A stretch of 64,000 nt of DNA, from the NCBI GenBank assembly GCA_963969345.1, contig OZ017766.1, forward strand, positions 6,076,001 to 6,140,000. Reading direction: 5' to 3'. Positions 26,030 through 36,755 of the stretch are shown here, piece by piece. The notes under the pieces are model-generated. The model was given only the letters and a program-made list of their open reading frames with translations, was not told the origin of the DNA and did not search any database. Numbering within the stretch: the first letter of the stretch is position 1; the number at the start of each line of letters is the position of its first letter. This DNA is from Turbatrix aceti (taxonomy: Eukaryota > Nematoda > Chromadorea > Rhabditida > Panagrolaimidae). The translations under genes and the position numbers were made by a program.

Positions 26030-26717
26030 TCGACGATTCATTTCGACAACCTTTTACGATGCGCTCAGCTACATTCACTCGTTTTAAAATTATTCATTCA
26101 TCGATGATCACTAATTTGTTGTTTATTTGTTATTTGTCGATTCTGACAACGAAACAGTTGCCTTTTGCCAAGTTTTATATCTTTTGTCATATTCGGGTTT
26201 TTGGGGACTTTTTCCGAATTTTTTACCAAAAAAGAAATTTTTTTATTGTGAACAAATTTTATACGGATCACCTTTTTCCGACGCCTTTGGGTCTTTTTTT
26301 GTGATTTTGATTGATTTTCCTGACACTGAAGAAAAAATCGATTGGTCAATGCATTCCCCTGTTTTTTGCTCTTGCCTGCCTGATCCAGGCCACCGAAAGA
26401 CTATACGAACTCCGATTTTCGATATCTGAGCATCATTCATTCATAACTTCCTTGTTTTAACCATGTTTTCATTGTTGTTGATAAATGCGACGAAATAAAC
26501 AAATTTGAAAAAAAAAATTGACAAAGCCACATTCAACTGATTTGAATCTCTTTTTGCGATGGGTGCGTAAACCCACGCACGCTGCTGCGCAATTAACAAC
26601 TCTACAATTTTTCACTAATTTGGTAACTTGCATTACAACCAGTGGGAAAACGAAAAACGAGTCGAGTAACAACGATGGTCGTCGGGGAAATAGTGACGAG
26701 ACGAAAAAATCTTGGCG
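26030..26717. other. Intergenic between isomerase and channel genes
   Basis: AT-rich; AATAAA at about 26494. No gene seen. Confidence 0.5.
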
Positions 26718-29700
26718 ATGAAGGCGAAGACGACCGTGATTATCTTTGTTGTCACCTGTCTGCTCGGCTTTTCCGCCGCCATCGCGACCACCGATGCCAG
26801 CGTCGATGCAGGCGCGGATGACGATGGCGATGGCAGGCTATCTCAAGAAGCAGCGACGACCCCGGATCCGGAAACCGTGTTGGAAGAAGTTGTAAAGAAG
26901 GACGAAGCTTCGTGTGAGTTTTGGGAAAAAAAATTTATTTCGTGTAAAATTAAATATTTGCGCTTTTATTAAAGGGTTAGAATAGATAGTTTGTGTGTTT
27001 CAGCCTATCACAAAGGATAGGCTTCCAATAATTGGGTAAGACTCATATGAGCCTACTTGCCCGGAAGCGGTTAGTAAAAGGCGAATCGCTTATTCGTTCA
27101 AAGACAAGTAAGCCAGAGATACCTGAACTAACGGCACACTGACCTTTTGAGTGCTTCATTGTTGGCAAGCAGTGCACGACCGAAACATCTTCAGAGAAAG
27201 AGAGAAAACCGTCCTGCTAAAGTTACCTTTATGGGCGCAAAAAACGGATCCAGCTAAAAACTTTACTGTTGAAAAAAGAAGTAGTTGAGATCAGAGTTGT
27301 CGACCGAGCCAAAATTACCGAGCCGAGCATTCGAGCCGCTCGGCTCGGCTCGGTGGTTCTCGAGCCGAGCATTCGAGCCGCTCGGCTCGGCTCGGTTGCC
27401 CCCGAGCCGAGCATTCGAGCGAGCGGCTCGGCTCGCTCGAACCGAGCATGGCAATTTTTTCCACTCAATTTTCGCTTAGAAAAAAATTTTTGGGGGCACA
27501 AAAACCATTTTATAACAAAAAACGTGTTTGGAATTGTGGAATTTAGCGTAAATAAACTACAAATATCATAGTTTTGGCATAAAAAAAAAAATTTTTCGTC
27601 ATTTTTGGGTCATTTTTTAGGCTCGGCTCGGAATCCTCCGAGCCGAGCATTCGAGCCGCTCGGCTCGGCTCGGTAATCTTCGAGCCGAGCATTCAAGCCG
27701 CTCGGCTCGGCTCGATTTTTTCGAGCCGAGCATTCGAGCGAGCGGCTCGGCTCGCTCGGCTCGCTCGAATGCTCGAAATGCTCGGCTCGATGCTCGGCTC
27801 GGTCGACAACTCAACTTGAGATTCAAAGTTCGATTTGCTTTGCATCGTTTTACACATTTTTTAAAATAACTTTGGCCATCATTTTTTCAATAAAACTTGT
27901 TTTTTATTCTAATCATAAAAATTATTTTTATGAAATTGGTTTTGACGTTTTTTAAATTAAAATTTTGGGGCTGCCGCATTTTTTATGGCACCGGTACGGG
28001 CCGATGAAAAATGGGCTCATTGAGAGTCGTAGTCCATAAACGGCATCAAGAAGAGGTAGATCATTACGTTTTTTTTTAACAAGTAACAAGATTTTGTGAA
28101 TTTCAGCCTATCACAAAAGATAGGCTTCCAAAAATTGGGTAAGACTCATATGAGCCTACTTGCCCGGAAGCGGTTAGTAAAAGGCGAATCGCTTATTCGT
28201 TCAAAGACAAGTAAGCCAGAGATACCTGAACTAACGGCACACTGACCTTATGAATGCCTAATTATTAGCAAGCAGTGCGCGGCCGAAATATTGTTAGAGA
28301 AAGAGAGAAAACCGTCTCTCTAAGGTTACCTTTGTACTTGTCTTTGCCATTGTTTTTACGAAAATTACGAACTCCCTCAAAAATCAATCTTTATACCCAA
28401 ACATCATAAAAAAACCAAACAATGTTACATCCATTTTTTTGCAGCGTTTTTCGGCTCATTGTTTGACATCTTCTCCAATAGCACAGAATTCAAAGACGTC
28501 GAGTTACCAGGTGAGTTCGCATGCATGCACAATATTTTTATTTGATTTATTGGGCCAGTTTCAGAAGCAGAGAACAAAACAGTTCTCTGGATCGACGCGA
28601 CTTACAAAGCCCAGGATGCCGGAATCAACATCACAAATCTCCCTGAATGCGCTGTCTGGCGGGAGTACTGGGACAACAATGACACACTCCCGGATCGCCT
28701 CAATGATTCGTCTTCGGCGATGGCGAGCGGCGAGGACAGTTCCGAAGATCTTGCGTCTGCGACAAAGTTGGTGGAATACGAGTTGGTCGATAAGAAGAAT
28801 CGAGCCGAGCAGATCGGGCTTAATCCGACGGCACTCGATGCCTATGATGTGGGTTTTGCTTCGAAAAATACATGATTTTTCATTTTTTTTTTAATAAAAA
28901 TTTTTAAAAAATGGCAAAAAAATTATAAATTATATTTTTGTAAAAAAATATTGCGTTTTTTTTCTGCAAATGTTTTTTAAAATTTTTGAAGAAAAAAATT
29001 ACGGTACGTTTTTAGGTGATTGGCGTGCTGTACAAAGAAATCTGCGGCGAACACGAGCGCGACGTTTGGTACGTCAATACCGAGGACGCCCGAACCCTGG
29101 GCATCGATGTCAACTCTCCCATCTGTGATCCTTTCAAGGAGGAACTCAACCCGAACGCTGAAAAACTCGCCCAACTTGCTGCATCCTTGAACGAACTAAT
29201 CCACAACAAAACCAGACCACAGCCGACAGTTGTTGTCGCAGACGCGGAAGAGACGTTCAACGAAACCCTGGTCCTGGATGCCACGGAAACCGGACTCGTC
29301 TCCGATACAATCACCGCCCTCGCTCCTGATGGAGTCATCTCCGGCGTCGATGGCGTTGTCGTCGGCGACGTCGTCAGTCTCGACGACGGCGAGTTTGCTC
29401 CTTCTTCTCCAGGCGAGAAGTACAGCGAGTTTTTGGAACAAAAAAAAGAAAAAGAGTAATTTTTTATAAAACTTTGAACAAAAAAAAATTGTTAATTTTT
29501 GCATGTTTTCAGGCTTCCAAAAAGAGTCGTGGTAAGACTCAAACGACACTCTGAAAAGCGTCCGAGTTCTACCGAAGAAGGCGCGGCATCTGACGTCGAA
29601 GATGAGTGGCTCGAGGTGATAGAAGTTTTTTTTGAAAATGTTTTTGAAATTTTTGGGTTTCAGGAAATCGCATTTGAGTCGAAAGAACTTTTGTCTATCA

Positions 29701-32700
29701 ATCAGCGACTCCTGGATCGACTCGAAAGCGAAAATTCTACGATTCCGATGGGATCGGCGTGGATTCAGATCGACGCTACCGATGAAGCCAGGTGAGTTAT
29801 TTTTAATTTAAAATTTGAATTTGAAAAAAATTTAAAAATATAAAAATGTAAATATTTAAAAATTTATAATTTATACTTTACAATTAAAAATTGAATTTAA
29901 TTAAAAATACAAAATTCAAATATTTTAATATAAAAAATTAAAAATTAAAAAAAAAATTTTATATAAAAAATTAATTTATGTTTAAAAATTCGAAATTCAA
30001 AATTTTATTTTGTATTTTAAAATTTATAATTTAAACTTTAAAACTATAAAATTAATTTTAAAAAATTTAATTTTAATTTGAAACTATTTTAGCCCCCTGA
30101 TGTACATCCTCTCCCGAGAAGCAGCGGACGCTCTCGACCTCCAGATCCCCAAGCACAGTTATCAGAGATACGAAAAAGTGGTACTCTACCTGCCGGGCAT
30201 CTGCTCAGAGCACGTCCCAACCGCGATCGACGCCTTCAACGCCTCCGACTTTGAGGGAATCGAAATCGACGGTCCCATCGGTGTCAACATCTCTGCCCTC
30301 GAAGCCGCCGGTGTCAACCTCACCGAACTCGCTGAAAAGCTGAGAAACGACACCGAAGTCGATGACATTCTTTCGCGGACGAATTCATCGCAGCGGACGC
30401 TGGGTGGCAGCTACATTTTACCTGTGCTCCAGAAAAACCAGTACGACCCATTTTCCGCGCCGATTGTTTTCCAGGGATCGGCAGTCGCCGTCCGTTTTGG
30501 AATTTATATTGAGTCCATGTCCAACTTTCTGACGTCGTCTATGGACTACGATATGGACATTAGTCTGCTGATGGCGTGGCGAGACGCTCGTCTCGTAAAT
30601 CCCTACGATCGGCCGATCCTCGTCAAGGAAGAAGACATTCTGGAGAAAATTTGGAGGGTTTGGAACCCAAATATTTTTATTCTACACTAAAAAAATTAAT
30701 TTTTTAGCCAGATCCGTTTTTTGCGAACGCAAAAGAAGCTCAATTTCACGAAGTTACTTTTCTAAACTTTCTCATGCGAATTTTCAACGACGGACTCGTG
30801 CTCTACGAAACAAGAGTCAAACTGAAGCCGGCGTGCAATCTCGTGTTGTGCAAGTATCCCCACGATCGTCAGACTTGCTCGCTCATCATCAAGTCTTGTG
30901 AGTTTGTTGCAGAGGGGAGCGCAAGTTCTGTTTTGCCATTTGCGCATGAAAAACGGTTTTCTCTCTTTCTCTAACAATATTTCGGCCGCGCACTGCTTGC
31001 TAATAATTAGGCATTCATAAGGTCAGTGTGCCGTTAGTTCAGGCATCTCTGGCTTACTTGTCTTTGAACGAATAAGCGATTCGCCTTTTACTAACCGCTT
31101 CCGGGCAAGTAGGCTCATATGAATCTTACCCAATTTTTGGAAGCCTATCTTTTTTGATAGGCTGAATCTTGTGAAAAAAAAAAAAAAAAAAAAAAAAAAA
31201 CTTCAAAAAATCTGCTTACTTGTGAAAAAAACCTAATGATCGACATCTTCTTGATGCCGTTAATAGTTTTTATGATTAGAAAGAAAAACAAATTTTATTG
31301 AAAAAATGATGGCCAAAGTTATTTTAATAAATGGGTAAAATGCAAAGCAAAGCAAATCGAACTTGTCGATGTTTCGGTCGCGCGTGGTTTGCCAACAATG
31401 AAGCACCCAAAAGGTCAGCGCGCCGTTAGCTCATGTATCTCTCTCTGGCTTACTTGTCTTTGAACGAATAAGCGATTCGCCTTTTACTAACCGCTTCCGG
31501 GCAAGTAGGCTCATATGAGTCTTACCCAATTTTTGGAAGCCTATCCTTTGTGATAGGCTGAAACACACAATCCTTTACATTATTACAACCTAGCCTATCT
31601 ACAAAGAAGGAAAACATTACAACCTAGCCCGTCTACAATATTATGAAACTGATATGAAAATTTGCTCCCCGTGAAGATCTCCTCCCCGTAAATCCCCCTC
31701 GCGAGGGGAACCCTAACCCTCACCACCGATCCCCGCAGCAACAAAGAGACTATTCACACAGATGCGTGTTTATCCAAACCGATCATAACAGTGAAATGAC
31801 GTCAAAAGTCTTCGAGGAAGGCGATCCATTCTTCGAACAGTTCGACGGGATCGTCCGCGCCATTTTCGGCGACTTCAGTGCGGGCATCGCTGACTACGAC
31901 CTTGCCGTCGGGCTTGATGACCTTGAGCGCTGGGATGGTCTTGACGTCGTACTTCTCTCTCCATGCATCCACCAGTGGGCTGCCAAACTCCACGTAGTAC
32001 CACTTACCGTGATGGTCTTCGTAGTACTCGACCAGGTCTTCGGCTGTGCGATCCCGCGACAGCCAGACGACCTCGAAGGGCTTGCCGGCTTTCTGGAGGG
32101 CTTCGTAGAAGCGCTGTAAGGGTGCGTGTACGGTTAAGTTGGTGCGCTTTACGGAAGAACGGAAAAAGCCTACCTTGAGCTTGGGAGTGAACGCCCGGCA
32201 CGGAGGACACCAACCGGCCGAAAAGTAGAGCGCAACAACCTTGTCTTTGAGTGCTTCGGTTGCAGGGTGCTTCTGGTGCTCGCTATCGAGGATATCGATT
32301 CCTTCCCAGATCGACATAACGACAAATCGGTGAAGCTAAAAAATTAGCGTATTTAGAAAACACATTGAATGCACAAAACAACCAAACACAAAAAATCGAA
32401 AAATACGACAGAAACAAACGCGTCCGTTTCCCGCCGAAAATTACGCGCGAATTGCATTTTTCTCCGTTTTTTTAGCGTACCACTCCTGACACGAAAATTG
32501 TGCGCGCTGCGCGTTGAAAAAAAAGTATGTCTATAAAAAAACACTGCAAACTTTTCTTGTAAAAATCGTTAAAATTATTTACGAAACATTTTTTGAAAAA
32601 AGAGGCTCATGGAAGCCAGCCACAAAAACAACAGCTCGGCACGGCCGTTTTGAAGAAAATCTGGAGGGTTTGGGTTATGCTTTTTTTTCACATGAACAGT

Positions 32701-34154
32701 AGTTCCGTTTTTTTCCACACGCAAAGGCGATCCAATGGAACAGTAGTTCCGTTTTTTCCACACGCAAAGGTATGTAGGACACTTTTCTCTCTTTCTCTAA
32801 CAATGTTTCGGTCGTGCATGGCTTGCCAACAATGAAGCACCCAAAAGGTCAGCGCGCCGTTAGCTCATGTATCTCTGGCTTACTTGTCTTTGAACGAATA
32901 AGCGATTCGCCTTTTACTAACCGCTTCCGGGCAAGTAGGCTCATATGAGTCTTACCCAATTTTTGGAAGCCTATCTTTTGTGATAGGCTGAAACACACAA
33001 AATCTGCTTACTTGTTAAAAAAACGTAATGATCTACCTCTTCTTGATGCCGTTTATGGACTACGACTCTCAATGAGCCCCTTTTTCATCGGCCCGTAAAA
33101 AATGTGTAAAACGATGCAAAGCAAATCGAACTTTGAATCTCAACTACTTCTTTTTTCAACAATAAAGTTTTTAGCCGTTTCCGTTTTTTGCGCCCATAAA
33201 GGTAACTTTAGCAGGACGGTTTTCTCTCTTTCTCTGTCGATGTTTCGGTCACCCACTGCTTGCCAACAACGAAACACCCAAAAGGTCAGTGTGCCGTTAG
33301 TTCAGGCATCTCTGGCTTACTTGTCTTTGAACGAATAAGCGATTCGCCTTTTACTAACCGCTTCCGGGCAAGTAGGCTCATATGAGTCTTATCCAATTTT
33401 TGGAAGCCTATCTTTTCTGATAGGCTAAAAAAACCTAATTTCATTTTGTGTGTATGCGATTATTCTATTTTTTGTAGTCGCCTATCCAATGGAAACAGTA
33501 CGCTTCGAGTGGTTCACCCGAAAATCAGATGCCATAGACAAGAACCCTGATGTCAAACTTCCCGAGCTCTACATTGATCGCTACGAGCCAACAATCTGCA
33601 ATCGCACGCGCAAGTCAGGCGAGTTCTCCTGTCTCCGTGCAGTGTTTCGACTCAAACGCGACGTCGGTTTCCACATCGCACAAACGTACATTCCGACTTC
33701 GCTGGCACTCATGTTCAGCTGGGTGGGTGTCTGGCTGCCGGAAGAGTTCATGGAGGGTCGTATCAGCGTCGCTATCACAGTTTTGCTCACGCTGTCCACC
33801 GAATCAGCCGGCGCACGGGAGCACCTGCCCTCTGTCTCGTACCTGAAAGCCATCGATCTCTGGTTTGGCTACGTGACGGGTTTTGTCTTCTTCACGCTTC
33901 TGCAGACGCTATTTGTCATCGGTATTGACAAACGCGCGAATCAGCTTCGAAAATGGGCGACACGGAAACGGCTCGACGTCACGCAGGAGGCGAGGGAGGT
34001 CATGGTGGACAAAGCAGAACGCTACCACAAAACAGCAAGGTACCTGGATAGTTTTTGTCGCGTGTTTTATCCGCTGAGTTTTATACTTTTCCTGATTATG
34101 TATTATTTTGTGTTCACTGAAGGTCGGCAGGATGACTGCATTTCTACTCGGTAA
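26718..34154 (+). CDS. GluCl/GlyR-related Cys-loop ligand-gated ion channel with long N-terminal extension
   Basis: Nine exons: 26718-26913, 28445-28510, 28565-28848, 29016-29455, 29513-29615, 29664-29791, 30093-30657, 30708-30897, 33478-34154; 882 residues. A signal peptide (TTVIIFVVTCLLGFSAAIA) is followed by about 470 acidic residues unlike the usual 40-60. The ligand-binding domain then runs from about 500. The Cys-loop is C637 to C651 (13 residues between, containing YPHDRQ). A second pair, CNRTRKSGEFSC (698-709), has the exact spacing of the GlyR/GluCl loop-C disulfide. M1 follows QTYIPT (about 724-744), M2 is GRISVAITVLLTLST with Thr at 6' and Leu at 9', M3 follows SYLKAIDLW, and M4 is near 855-875. 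Where anion channels have P-A-R before M2, this protein has E-G-R. Introns 1 and 8 are filled with RepA copies, and intron 8 also carries an antisense gene. The last exon is duplicated at 55550. Confidence 0.85.
27002..27291 (-). repeat. RepA copy a and adjoining linker, channel intron 1
   Basis: Inverted relative to the copies at 31-33 kb. It begins with the terminal hairpin (GCCTATC loop GATAGGC) and continues through GCTTCC...GGAAGC, GCGAATCGCTTATTCG and AGAGAAAGAGAGAAAACC. The following linker (from about 27230) matches the linker at 33128-33212 in inverse. Confidence 0.8.
27292..27814. mobile_element. hAT-like MITE built from CGAGCCGAGC arrays
   Basis: Ends CAGAGTTGTCGACC (left) and the near-inverse GGTCGACAACTCAA (right). 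The flanking 8 bp are GTTGAGAT (27284-27291) and CTTGAGAT (27815-27822), a duplication with one mismatch. The uninterrupted site GTTGAGATTCAAAG is present in inverse near 33130-33150. Inside, arrays of GAGCCGAGCATTCGAGC and GCTCGGCTCGG flank a unique AT-rich centre. Confidence 0.72.
28105..28340 (-). repeat. RepA copy b, channel intron 1
   Basis: Same orientation as copy a and close in sequence (GCCTATCACAAAAGATAGGC hairpin, then the CTCATATGAG and AATCGCTTATTCG blocks). Copies a and b flank a common linker, giving a repeat-linker-repeat unit interrupted by the hAT-like element. Confidence 0.8.
30953..31200 (+). repeat. RepA copy c with poly(A) tail, channel intron 8
   Basis: Starts in TTTTCTCTCTTTCTC and ends in the GATAGGCTGAA hairpin, followed by a run of about 28 A (31174-31200). 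Orientation is opposite to copies a and b. Confidence 0.75.
31372..31565 (+). repeat. RepA copy d, channel intron 8
   Basis: Begins GTCGATGTTTCGGTCGCGCG and ends GTGATAGGCTGAA. It follows the diverged linker at 31201-31371, giving the same repeat-linker-repeat layout as at 32.8-33.4 kb. Confidence 0.75.
31660..31720 (-). repeat. Fragment related to the hAT-like element at 17435
   Basis: Inverse of a GGGTTCCCCTCGCGAGGGGG...ACGGGGAG pattern (CTCCCCGTGAAGATCT, GAGGGGAACCCTAACCC). It shares the ACGGGGAG and TTCACGGGGAG words with the element in gene D intron 3. Confidence 0.5.
31802..32317 (-). CDS. Nucleoredoxin/tryparedoxin-like thioredoxin-fold protein, nested in channel intron 8
   Basis: Thiol-disulfide oxidoreductase of about 151 residues. 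Exons on the minus strand are 32317-32174 and 32113-31802; the 60 bp intron (donor GTAGGC, acceptor TTACAG) is in frame and stop-free, so reading through also stays open. The active site is WCPPC in VVALYFSAGWCPPCRAFTPK, followed by VVWLSRDRT, the cis-Pro region KTIPALKVIKPDG and a C-terminal helix EEWIAFLEDF. This is the layout of nucleoredoxin-like proteins, probably cytosolic since no signal peptide is present. The gene lies wholly inside an intron of the channel gene and is transcribed against it. Confidence 0.88.
   Translation of the reverse strand: MSIWEGIDILDSEHQKHPATEALKDKVVALYFSAGWCPPCRAFTPKLKVGFFRSSVKRTNLTVHAPLQRFYEALQKAGKPFEVVWLSRDRTAEDLVEYYEDHHGKWYYVEFGSPLVDAWREKYDVKTIPALKVIKPDGKVVVSDARTEVAENGADDPVELFEEWIAFLEDF
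32780..32993 (+). repeat. RepA copy e, channel intron 8
   Basis: Runs from TTCTCTCTTTCTCTAAC to GATAGGCTGAA. Predicted hairpins are at 32895-32909 (CGAAT/ATTCG), 32923-32970 (GCTTCC/GGAAGC with inner GGGCAAG/CTTACCC and a CTCATATGAG tip) and 32969-32988 (GCCTATC/GATAGGC). Confidence 0.8.
33213..33428 (+). repeat. RepA copy f, channel intron 8
   Basis: Second member of the repeat-linker-repeat unit starting at 32780. It ends TTCTGATAGGCTAA, about 50 bp before the last channel exon. Confidence 0.8.
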
Positions 34155-34563
34155 TTTTTTTTGTGAATAAAAACAAATAAAAAAAATGAAAAATTCGAAC
34201 ATTTTTTGAAACAAAAAAAATTTTTTTTCTTTTTTTTGTAAAAAAGTATCATAAATAAAATTTTTGATAATTTTTTTTATAAAAATGAACGAAAAAAATG
34301 AATAAAAATTTTATAAAATATGAAAAAAAATACCGTCGTAAAAAATTTGTAAAAATTTTATAAAGGTGTCAGAATGTTATTTTTATTCTTTTTTTTACTT
34401 GAATAACAAGATTTTTTTTATCTTCTGTTAAAGAAAATTTTTTACAATTCTTGTAAATTAAAAAAAAATTTTTTGCAATTAAAAGTATAAATTTGTAAAT
34501 ATTTATATAACGATTTTTTTGCATGAAAAATCATGATACTTTATAAAATATAAATTATTCTCG
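34155..34563. other. Convergent 3' region, channel and acyltransferase 1
   Basis: Very AT-rich spacer with several AATAAA-type signals for both strands. No gene. Confidence 0.55.
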
Positions 34564-36755
34564 CTAATTTCCATCCAAGTCGGCGATGGCTCGGGTGATG
34601 GCTTCGTCGTAAAAAGGGACGAGTTTCTTGGCGCCGTACGGAGAAACGTGATCTGCGTTGCAGAACAATGACAATCCAGTGTCTTTGTCCATGAGTTCGC
34701 AAGTCTGGGTTTGATTATCGCAGAAAGCAGCCATCGAGTCCATCACCTGACACTTGGTGCAGTTCTCAAACGCTGCCTGTTGTCGCCACGTGCTGTATTG
34801 GACGTTGGCAGCGTAGGGCTAAATTTATGTATGAATTGAAGATTTGTCTGCAAAAAAAGGCTGAACTCACCCCTAAAGGAACACTCAAGTGATCAACTTT
34901 TTCCTTTTTTTCGTACTTTTTTGCGAGTTCCAATGCCGGATTGAAGGGGGCTTTGCCATGAGGCAGAACGTGGATAAAGCGTTTTGTATACGGCAAAATA
35001 GATTCGTCAAGAAACTTTCGCATCTGTTGAACAATTTTTTCGCTCTTAACAGCTTCGTATGAAACCGCGGAATTACCGATTGCGTAATTTAAATTGGCAA
35101 TAAAAATTACGATATCTGGCTGGATTTCTTTCATAAAAACCGCGGTTTTGTCTTTCATGTCTTCGCAGTGATTTGCTTTATCCACGTGTTCATTGACGTC
35201 CTCAAAGAAGGTGCATGCACTTCTTCCATAGTAGTACAGGGTACTGTACCGTCCTCTCAGAGCTTCAAAGACGCCTTCCATCTGTCTGGTTGCAAAACTG
35301 TTTCCCGCAACGAAAATCGAATGATTGCCGGTGCCATTGAATTTGCAAATAAAATACTCCAACATGGGTATTTTTTCAAAGTATTTTTCCATTTCTGGAT
35401 CAAGTGTGCAGTTAAAGAAATTTTCGCATTTTGCCAGTTCCGAGTTTTTTTCTACAAGTTGCGGTTTGTTCTAAAATTTTTTATGTGAAATTGTGTAGTC
35501 GATGACCTATTGGTTTACTCACCTTGAAAAATGTAGCGATTCCGCCTGAAAGAAAACTCTGCAACAGGGCAAAAATAAATAACAGACTGCAGATGAAAAA
35601 AATTCTTTCTCGGGTAGCTTTGAGCAGCTTGCTTTCAAACAATTCATATTGGACGACTGAAATGACAATGATGCCTCCGAGCAAAATCACGCGGTTAAAG
35701 GATGGCGCCTCGTAGCGGCAGAGGATTTCTAGTGGCCAGTGAACGAGGTAGAGAGAATATGAAATGTCACCGACGTAGAGAACACTTTGGTGAATTCGAG
35801 CGATTATCGGGTTTAAAGGAGTCGAGATTGGACCGTAAAAAATGACAGCACCGGTAACAACAGTCGCGAAAAAGCGTTGCACTTGTTCTGAAACTTTTGG
35901 GTTCCAAAATAATTTTGTTAGTTGACAAACCTGATAACAAAGCCTTCGAAGGCACGAACAAAATCAGTGATAGCAACACAAATCCAGAAACACGATAAAC
36001 ACAACCAAAGCCATTTGACAAAGACTCGGAATGATAAACCAGCACTCCGACGAAAAACTGCCAGATTCTGGAAGGCAGAAGACCGAATGAAACTGCAGGT
36101 GAAAAAGAGGATGCGTTTTGGAATGTAGCGCTGATTAAAATGATCAAAATGCACAACAGCCTTGCTTTCGATCCCATTTTGGTTATTATGGCCAAACAGA
36201 AGGGTGCAATGACGTAGAACTGCACTTCGACGGCGAGTGACCAGGTGTGAAGGAAAAACTTGTGCTCGGACACAAGCTGAAAGTACTCCTGTTTCTCCAG
36301 CAACGGCTGCAAATTTGTTGCAAATGCCAAGGCATAGCGGGCGTCGATGGCAACGAGGTCAAAGTTTGTCCGAATTAGAACAAAACTACAGAGGAGAAGA
36401 GTGGCTGTGACGACGAGCAGGTAAGCCGGAAGGAGGCGTTTCAGCCGACGCTCGTAAAAGTTGAGTACCAGAGAGGAATTTAGCGGTATGGAACCCACGA
36501 GCATTGCCATCAGGTAACCAGAGATCACAAAGAATCTGGAATTATTTAAATTGCAATGTTTTTTAGCGAATGGAAAGTTACTTACACATCGACACCGAGA
36601 AATCCCTGAGGTGCCAATTTAGGAAAAAGGTGAAACAATAGTACACCGGTGACCGCCAAAGCTCGAAGATATTGAATCTCTGTACGAACCTTTTTTTTGC
36701 CGGATGACACGAATGTTTCATGGTTGTTGGATGGTTGGAAATTGGTAACGGTCAT
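34564..36755 (-). CDS. Acyltransferase-3 with C-terminal SGNH domain (OAC-like), copy 1
   Basis: Membrane O-acyltransferase family protein. Minus-strand exons 36755-36586, 36535-35931, 35887-35523, 35470-34871 and 34818-34564 give 664 residues. The acyltransferase-3 core starts with EIQYLRALAVTGVLLFHLFP (conserved His) and GFLGVDVFFVISGYL, then RRLKRLLPAYL, HTWSLAVEVQFYVIAP, SRIWQFFVGVL and the helices after GDISYSLYLVHWPLE. The extracytoplasmic SGNH-like domain follows: IFVAGNSFATRQ (Ser nucleophile), PDIVIFIANLNYA and, near the end, CNADHVSPYGAKKL. The residue three before that His is Asn rather than the usual Asp. Divergent from chemoreceptor 1, with a shared 1.3 kb upstream region. Confidence 0.9.

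Noticed and set aside
27229..27826. Short frames rich in Ala, Arg, Ser and Glu
   Set aside because: They are produced by CGAGC words of the hAT-like element and read in all frames.
32780..33428. Hammerhead ribozyme in RepA
   Set aside because: I looked for the CTGATGA and GAAA core in the right order around a stem on both strands and did not find it.
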